Source: Paracoccaceae bacterium (GTDB lineage: Bacteria; Pseudomonadota; Alphaproteobacteria; Rhodobacterales; Rhodobacteraceae). Taken from it: DNA of 27,323 nt. The notes beneath the pieces are model-generated. The model worked only from the letters and a program-made list of their open reading frames with translations. It was not told the origin of the DNA and ran no database searches. Made by a program: the position numbers and the translations under genes. This document shows positions 23,008 through 27,323 of the stretch, piece by piece. Where the stretch lies: contig JALSRF010000503.1 in the NCBI GenBank assembly GCA_026984895.1, positions 1 to 27,323 of the forward strand, read 5' to 3'. Numbering within the stretch: position 1 is the first letter of the stretch; every line of letters begins with the position of its first letter.

Positions 23008-23039
23008 AAAAAACCCCCGGGCCACAAGAGCGTCGGGGG
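23008..23039 (-). terminator. Intrinsic terminator of the metZ leader
   Basis: On the reverse strand CCCCCG (23039-23034), a 14-nt loop, CGGGGG (23019-23014), then six T (23013-23008). It is a textbook Rho-independent terminator lying between the SAM-II aptamer and the metZ Shine-Dalgarno, i.e. inside the leader rather than at the end of a gene, so it is expected to act as an attenuator. Confidence 0.85.
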
Positions 23040-23050
23040 CGTTTCCCTGA

Positions 23051-23104
23051 CCTCTTTAGCGGTGATGTTTAACGTGGCCCGCAATCCGGTGAACAAATCG
23101 CCAC
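23051..23104 (-). promoter_or_regulatory. SAM-II riboswitch (metA RNA motif) controlling metZ
   Basis: Read on the reverse strand from 23104, the sequence matches the SAM-II consensus in order: P1 5' strand GTGGC, loop GATTTG, CCGGATTGCGG, P1 3' strand GCCAC (23078-23074), then GTTAAAC and GCTAAAGAGG, the pseudoknot-forming 3' end. It resembles the crystallised Sargasso-type aptamer, with the GAUUU, CCGNAUUGC and GCUAAA elements in the same places. SAM-II is typical of Alphaproteobacteria and sits before metA/metX/metZ-type genes. Here the 3' AAAGAGG is not the ribosome site of metZ, which lies 50 nt further on past a terminator. Confidence 0.9.
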
Positions 23105-23112
23105 GATGCCCC

Positions 23113-23141
23113 GCGATAGCGCGATTGCGCCCCGGGGTCAA
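23113..23141 (-). promoter_or_regulatory. Predicted promoter of metZ
   Basis: On the reverse strand TTGACC (23141-23136), a 17-nt spacer and TATCGC (23118-23113). The predicted transcription start, about 7 nt past the -10, falls at about 23106, two bases before the first paired base of the SAM-II aptamer, which strongly supports the placement. The -35 lies inside a perfect dyad CCCCGGG-N7-CCCGGGG (23130-23150). Confidence 0.65.
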
Positions 23142-23237
23142 CGCCCGGGGACAATACGGACGACAGTGCGGCTGACGGTGCCCGTGCATGGTTTCGGGGT
23201 TGAGTCTTCCGCGCGATCGGCCGAAGCTGGCGCCAAG

Positions 23238-23273
23238 GACACCGACACCGACACCGACAACGACAACGACACC
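23238..23273 (+). repeat. Hexanucleotide repeat upstream of the glutathione transferase gene
   Basis: GACACC x3, GACAAC x2, GACACC: six hexamer units ending 24 bp before the GST start codon. The reading frame of the GST is open through the repeat (Asp-Thr/Asp-Asn), but the ribosome site at 23286-23290 shows that translation starts after it. Confidence 0.8.
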
Positions 23274-23297
23274 AGGGAAATGCCCGGAGGCCCGCCC

Positions 23298-24008
23298 ATG
23301 ACAAAGCCGATCACCCTTTACTACTGGCCCACGCCCAACGGGCAGAAGATCTCGATCGCGCTGGAAGAGATGGGCCTCGCCTACGAGGTCGAATACGTGA
23401 ACATCGGCGCCGGCGACCAGTTCAAGGCGGACTTCCTGAAGATTTCGCCCAACAACCGCATGCCCGCGATCATCGACCCGGACGGGCCGGACGGCGCGCC
23501 GATCCCGGTGTTCGAAAGCGGCGCGATCCTGCAATACCTGGCGCGCAAGACCGGCCGGTTCACCGGCAAGAGCGAGCGCCAGCGCGTGGCGGTCGAGGAA
23601 TGGCTGATGTGGCAGATGGGCGGGCTGGGGCCGATGGCCGGACAGGCGCACCATTTCCTGGTCTACGCGCCGGCCATGGACCCGCCCCATGACCTGCCCT
23701 ACGCCAAGGCGCGCTACCGCAACGAGGTCGCCCGGCTGTACCGGGTGCTGAACGACAGGCTGGCCGAAAACGAATTCGTCGCCGGCGACTTCTATTCCAT
23801 CGCCGACATCGCGATCTGGCCCTGGGCGAAGGGCTGGAAGCGCCAGGAACAGACGCTGGACGACAAGCCGCACATGAAACGCTGGCTGGAACAGATCGCC
23901 GCGCGCCCGGCGGTCGTGCGGGGCGCCGCGCTGGGGGCCGAGCGCCGCGGCAACCTGCAGGACGACCGGAAGGCGCAGGCGGTGCTGTTCGGCAAACCGC
24001 CGAAATGA
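23298..24008 (+). CDS. Glutathione S-transferase, YfcG/YghU (Nu-class) type
   Basis: A 236-residue cytosolic thioredoxin-fold/GST protein. The N-terminal domain matches the Nu class (E. coli YfcG/YghU, glutathione-dependent disulfide-bond reductases): PTPNGQKISIALEEMGL (11-27), the FLKISPNNRMPAIID segment with the cis-Pro and FESGAILQYLARKTG with the glutathione-contacting Glu-Ser. The helical C-terminal domain has the N-capping/hydrophobic staple region DFYSIADIAIWPW. The ATG at 23298 has GGAGG 7 nt upstream; an ATG six codons earlier lacks this. It diverges from metZ across the riboswitch region and converges on yciB. It could serve thiol redox balance; substrate unknown. Confidence 0.92.
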   Translation: MTKPITLYYWPTPNGQKISIALEEMGLAYEVEYVNIGAGDQFKADFLKISPNNRMPAIIDPDGPDGAPIPVFESGAILQYLARKTGRFTGKSERQRVAVEEWLMWQMGGLGPMAGQAHHFLVYAPAMDPPHDLPYAKARYRNEVARLYRVLNDRLAENEFVAGDFYSIADIAIWPWAKGWKRQEQTLDDKPHMKRWLEQIAARPAVVRGAALGAERRGNLQDDRKAQAVLFGKPPK

Positions 24009-24064
24009 CGGCTGAAGGCTGGGGGCTGACGGCTGGCGGTTGAAGGTGGCCCGGGCGCGGGGGC

Positions 24065-24673
24065 TCAGTCCTTTTCTTCGTTTTCGTCCTGCCCGTATCT
24101 TGCCAGCAACCCGGCCTGGCTCATGAAGAACAGGAACACCGCCGCGCTCAGACCGAAGGTCTTGAAATTCACCCAGACATCGGTCGAGAAATTTCGCCAG
24201 ATCGCCTCGTTCAGGATCGCGAGCGCGAAGAAGAAAACCGTGATGCGCCGGGTCAGGATGTTCCAGCCCTCGGGCCTGAGGGGCATGACCTCGCCCATCA
24301 TGTATTCAAGGTAGGATTTCCCGCGCAGCAGCCCCAGCCCCAGCGCGCCACCGAACAGCAGGTAGATCATGGTCGGTTTCATCTTGAAGAAACGTTCGTC
24401 GTTGAACCAGATGGTGAGAGAGCCGAAGATCACCACCAGCACGAGCGTGGCGATCTGCATGCGCGCCACCTTGCCGGTCAGCCGCCAAAGCGCAAAGGTC
24501 GAAAGCGCGATCAGCGGGATGAAGATCGCGGTCACGACAACGAAGCCGGAATATTCGGTCCCGCCGATCGTGAAACTGTGGTCGCGCAGGCGGAAATAGA
24601 GCACGAAAAACGCGATCACCGGACCGATATCCAGCGCAAGTTTCAGGAAGGGGTTGATCTTTTTCGCCGACAT
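24065..24673 (-). CDS. yciB: YciB/IspZ-family inner-membrane protein (septation protein A)
   Basis: A 202-residue polytopic inner-membrane protein with about five hydrophobic segments, starting with FLKLALDIGPVIAFFVLYF. Family marks are the N-terminal DIGP motif, MKPTMIYLLFGGALGLGLL (97-115), WNILTRRITVFFF and the near-terminal NEAIWRNFSTDVWVNFKTFG region. Relatives (YciB/IspZ/IspA) affect cell-envelope integrity and division in E. coli and Shigella; the mechanism is not settled. The C-terminus is acidic and charged (ENEEKD), probably cytoplasmic. The Shine-Dalgarno AGGAAAG overlaps the stop of the EamA gene 14 bp upstream, so the two are cotranscribed and probably coupled. Confidence 0.93.
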   Translation of the reverse strand: MSAKKINPFLKLALDIGPVIAFFVLYFRLRDHSFTIGGTEYSGFVVVTAIFIPLIALSTFALWRLTGKVARMQIATLVLVVIFGSLTIWFNDERFFKMKPTMIYLLFGGALGLGLLRGKSYLEYMMGEVMPLRPEGWNILTRRITVFFFALAILNEAIWRNFSTDVWVNFKTFGLSAAVFLFFMSQAGLLARYGQDENEEKD

Positions 24674-24687
24674 GCCCGTTTCTTTCC

Positions 24688-25590
24688 TCAGCTGCCTGTC
24701 TCTACTATCACGGCGCCCAGCGCAATCAACGCGATAAGCGCAAGGCGCACGAGGCCCACGTGCTCTTTCAGCACCAGCCAGCCGATCAGCGCGGCAAAGA
24801 CCACGCTGGTTTCGCGCAATACCGCGGCCTCGCCCACCTTGTCGAGCCGGGTCGCCAGCATGATCGCGCCGAAGCTTGCCAGCGCAACGACCCCGCCCAG
24901 CAGGCCGCGCGCCATCAGCGCGCCCGGTGCCGGACGCGGCGCCATGTTGCGGTATCGCACCGCGGCGATGACCGGCATCGCGATCCCGTCAAGCAGGAAG
25001 AACCACGCCAGGAAGGTGAACGGATCGCCGGTCGACCGGATGCCATAGGCATCCCATGTGGTATAGGCGGCAACCAGCACGCCCGTGGCAACGGCCAGGC
25101 CAAGGGCGGCGCCCATGGTCTCGCGCCCGGGCGTCAGCGCGCGCAGGTTGCACGACGCAAGGCCGAGAATCCCGCCCACCAGCAGCCCCACCCCGAGCCA
25201 TTGCTGCAACGAAAACGACTCGCCGAACAGCAGCCCGGCGCCAAGCACGGTAAAGACCGGGCTTGAGCCGCGCACCACCGGGTAGACCACCGTATAGGCC
25301 CCGCGGACATAGGCCATCGCCTGGGCGATCTTGTAGGTGGTATGAATCGCGAAGGCCGCCGCCAGGATCGGCCACAGCCCCGCTTCGGGCCAGGGCACGA
25401 CGAACAGGGCGAAAGGCGCCGCGATCAGCCCGTAGCTTGCGTCCATCGCGCCCCGGCTCAGCCAGGGATCGTGGCGCCCCTTCTGCAGCGCCCCGAAAAA
25501 GGCGTGCAGCACGGCCGCGGCCAGCGCCAGCGCCAGCGCCAGCACATGCCCGGCGTCGGTGCCCTCGATGCCGGTCAGCCAGGCGCTCAT
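24688..25590 (-). CDS. EamA/DMT-superfamily transporter
   Basis: A 300-residue integral membrane protein with about ten transmembrane helices in two homologous halves, the EamA (drug/metabolite transporter) arrangement. Each half carries the family's helix-4/5 signature: YTVVYPVVRGSSPVFTVLGA followed by GESFSLQQWLGVGLLVGGI in the first, and AAVLRETSVVFAALIGWLVL followed by KEHVGLVRLALIALIALGAV in the second. Expected role is metabolite or amino-acid export; the substrate cannot be told. The ATG at 25590 has GAGAGGG 6 nt upstream. It is first in a two-gene operon with yciB and diverges from the MgtC-like gene with only 69 bp between starts, which must contain both promoters. Confidence 0.9.
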   Translation of the reverse strand: MSAWLTGIEGTDAGHVLALALALAAAVLHAFFGALQKGRHDPWLSRGAMDASYGLIAAPFALFVVPWPEAGLWPILAAAFAIHTTYKIAQAMAYVRGAYTVVYPVVRGSSPVFTVLGAGLLFGESFSLQQWLGVGLLVGGILGLASCNLRALTPGRETMGAALGLAVATGVLVAAYTTWDAYGIRSTGDPFTFLAWFFLLDGIAMPVIAAVRYRNMAPRPAPGALMARGLLGGVVALASFGAIMLATRLDKVGEAAVLRETSVVFAALIGWLVLKEHVGLVRLALIALIALGAVIVETGS

Positions 25591-25659
25591 GGCGCGCCCT
25601 CTCGACAGGGCCGCGGTGCACAGCTAGGCTCGGGCGCGCAAGCACCCGGAGCGCGCCGC

Positions 25660-26166
25660 ATGTCTGACGTCCTGATTGCCGAGCTTGGCCGCTCGACCGA
25701 CCCGCTGCAGTTCGCGGTCCTGGTCCTGCGCATCCTGGCGGCGATGGTTCTGGGCGGCACCATCGGCTGGGAGCGGCACCTGCACAACAAGCCCGCCGGC
25801 ATGCGCACCCACATGATGATTTCGCTGGCGGCCTGCGTTTTCACGCTGGTTGCGCTCGGGATGATCGCCACCGACTGGGGGGGCGATGCCGGCCGGGTCA
25901 GGTTCGATCCGCTGCGCCTTGTCGTTGCGGTCACATCGGGCGTGGCCTTTCTGGCGGCGGGCACCATCATCAACGCGCGCGGCCATGTCCACGGGTTGAC
26001 GACGGGGGCCGGCATGTGGCTGGCCGGTGCGCTGGGCATGGCCTGCGGGGCCGGGCAGATTCCGCTGGCCGCGCTGGCAACGGTCATGGCGCTGCTGGTG
26101 CTGTGGGTGCTGCGCCGGATCGAGCGCGACATCCCCGATCCGCCGGCCGACGACGAACCGCACTGA
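25660..26166 (+). CDS. MgtC/SapB-family inner-membrane protein
   Basis: A 168-residue MgtC/SapB membrane protein with about four hydrophobic segments. The hallmark motif is GGTIGWERHLHNKPAGMRTHM (32-52, the GxxIGxER...xxAGLRTH pattern), and the second conserved block is GTIINARGHVHGLTTGAGMW (101-120). The tail is charged and cytoplasmic. Members range from Mg2+-responsive virulence factor MgtC, which acts on the F-type ATP synthase, to poorly characterised housekeeping proteins; this one has no long C-terminal domain, so the latter is likelier. The ATG at 25660 has CGGAG 8 nt upstream; the upstream open frame is antisense to the EamA gene. No Mg2+-sensing leader is visible in the 69-bp intergenic space. 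It ends 24 bp before the convergent ftsY stop. Confidence 0.9.
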   Translation: MSDVLIAELGRSTDPLQFAVLVLRILAAMVLGGTIGWERHLHNKPAGMRTHMMISLAACVFTLVALGMIATDWGGDAGRVRFDPLRLVVAVTSGVAFLAAGTIINARGHVHGLTTGAGMWLAGALGMACGAGQIPLAALATVMALLVLWVLRRIERDIPDPPADDEPH

Positions 26167-26190
26167 ACCGGCGCGCGCCAGCCCGGGCGG

Positions 26191-27323
<1,133 letters not shown>

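Noticed and set aside
22986..23873. Upstream extension of metZ through the riboswitch and antisense to the GST
   Set aside because: The strong ribosome site before 22985 and the riboswitch and terminator in between show that this part is untranslated leader and shadow.

Overview
The window is a very GC-rich (visually about two-thirds G+C), gene-dense stretch that reads as a chromosomal segment of an alphaproteobacterium, most likely Rhodobacteraceae (Rhodobacter/Roseobacter type). This rests on remembered family and synteny knowledge, not on a search: the order glyQ - small membrane protein - glyS - ppdK-like - sleB, a SAM-II riboswitch in front of metZ, FolE2 as the GTP cyclohydrolase, and a UbiH-type hydroxylase with the AEAAH form of the second FAD motif. 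I see no phage, insertion sequence, CRISPR array, rRNA or tRNA. Coding sequence dominates; the gaps are short but unusually rich in small tandem repeats.

Layout. 1-2200: a HAD pyrimidine 5'-nucleotidase and a UbiH-type flavin hydroxylase, both forward. 2200-3910: a class V aminotransferase on the reverse strand, flanked by repeat-rich DNA (stop-bearing 24-bp repeats on one side, a strong reverse-strand G-quadruplex motif on the other). 3907-5978: two translationally coupled Lrp/AsnC regulators diverging from ilvC across a 138-bp AT-rich promoter region. 6439-7278: a ClpP-fold SDH_sah-type membrane protease. 7423-10765 (reverse): folB (with an extra C-terminal domain), folP and glmM. 10894-18182 (reverse): glyQ, a DUF protein and glyS in an overlapping operon, then a divergent PPDK-like protein and a SleB cell-wall hydrolase. 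18378-20222: an exported SPOR/peptidoglycan-binding protein with a trypsin-fold domain that has lost its catalytic residues. 20606-22985 (reverse): metZ, controlled by a SAM-II riboswitch, then folE2. 23298-24008: a YfcG/YghU-like glutathione transferase. 24065-27323: yciB and an EamA transporter (reverse), mgtC-like (forward), and the 3' part of ftsY (reverse, cut by the window end).

How the genes relate. Several serve one-carbon and amino-acid metabolism: folE2, folB and folP (folate synthesis), metZ (methionine, under SAM control) and ilvC (branched-chain amino acids, probably under the adjacent Lrp pair). Others build or remodel the envelope: glmM, sleB, the SPOR/PG-binding protein and yciB.

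The most notable regulatory element is upstream of metZ. A SAM-II aptamer starts about where transcription should begin and is followed by an intrinsic terminator. The 3' strand of its P1 helix is perfectly complementary over 8 nt to the 3' side of that terminator. This predicts a transcription-attenuation SAM-II switch rather than the usual ribosome-site-masking one. The best protein-level observations are the triad-less protease-fold protein, the FolB fusion and the PPDK-like enzyme with a non-canonical ATP-grasp half. I found no clear multi-gene novel system; most of the window is conserved core genome.
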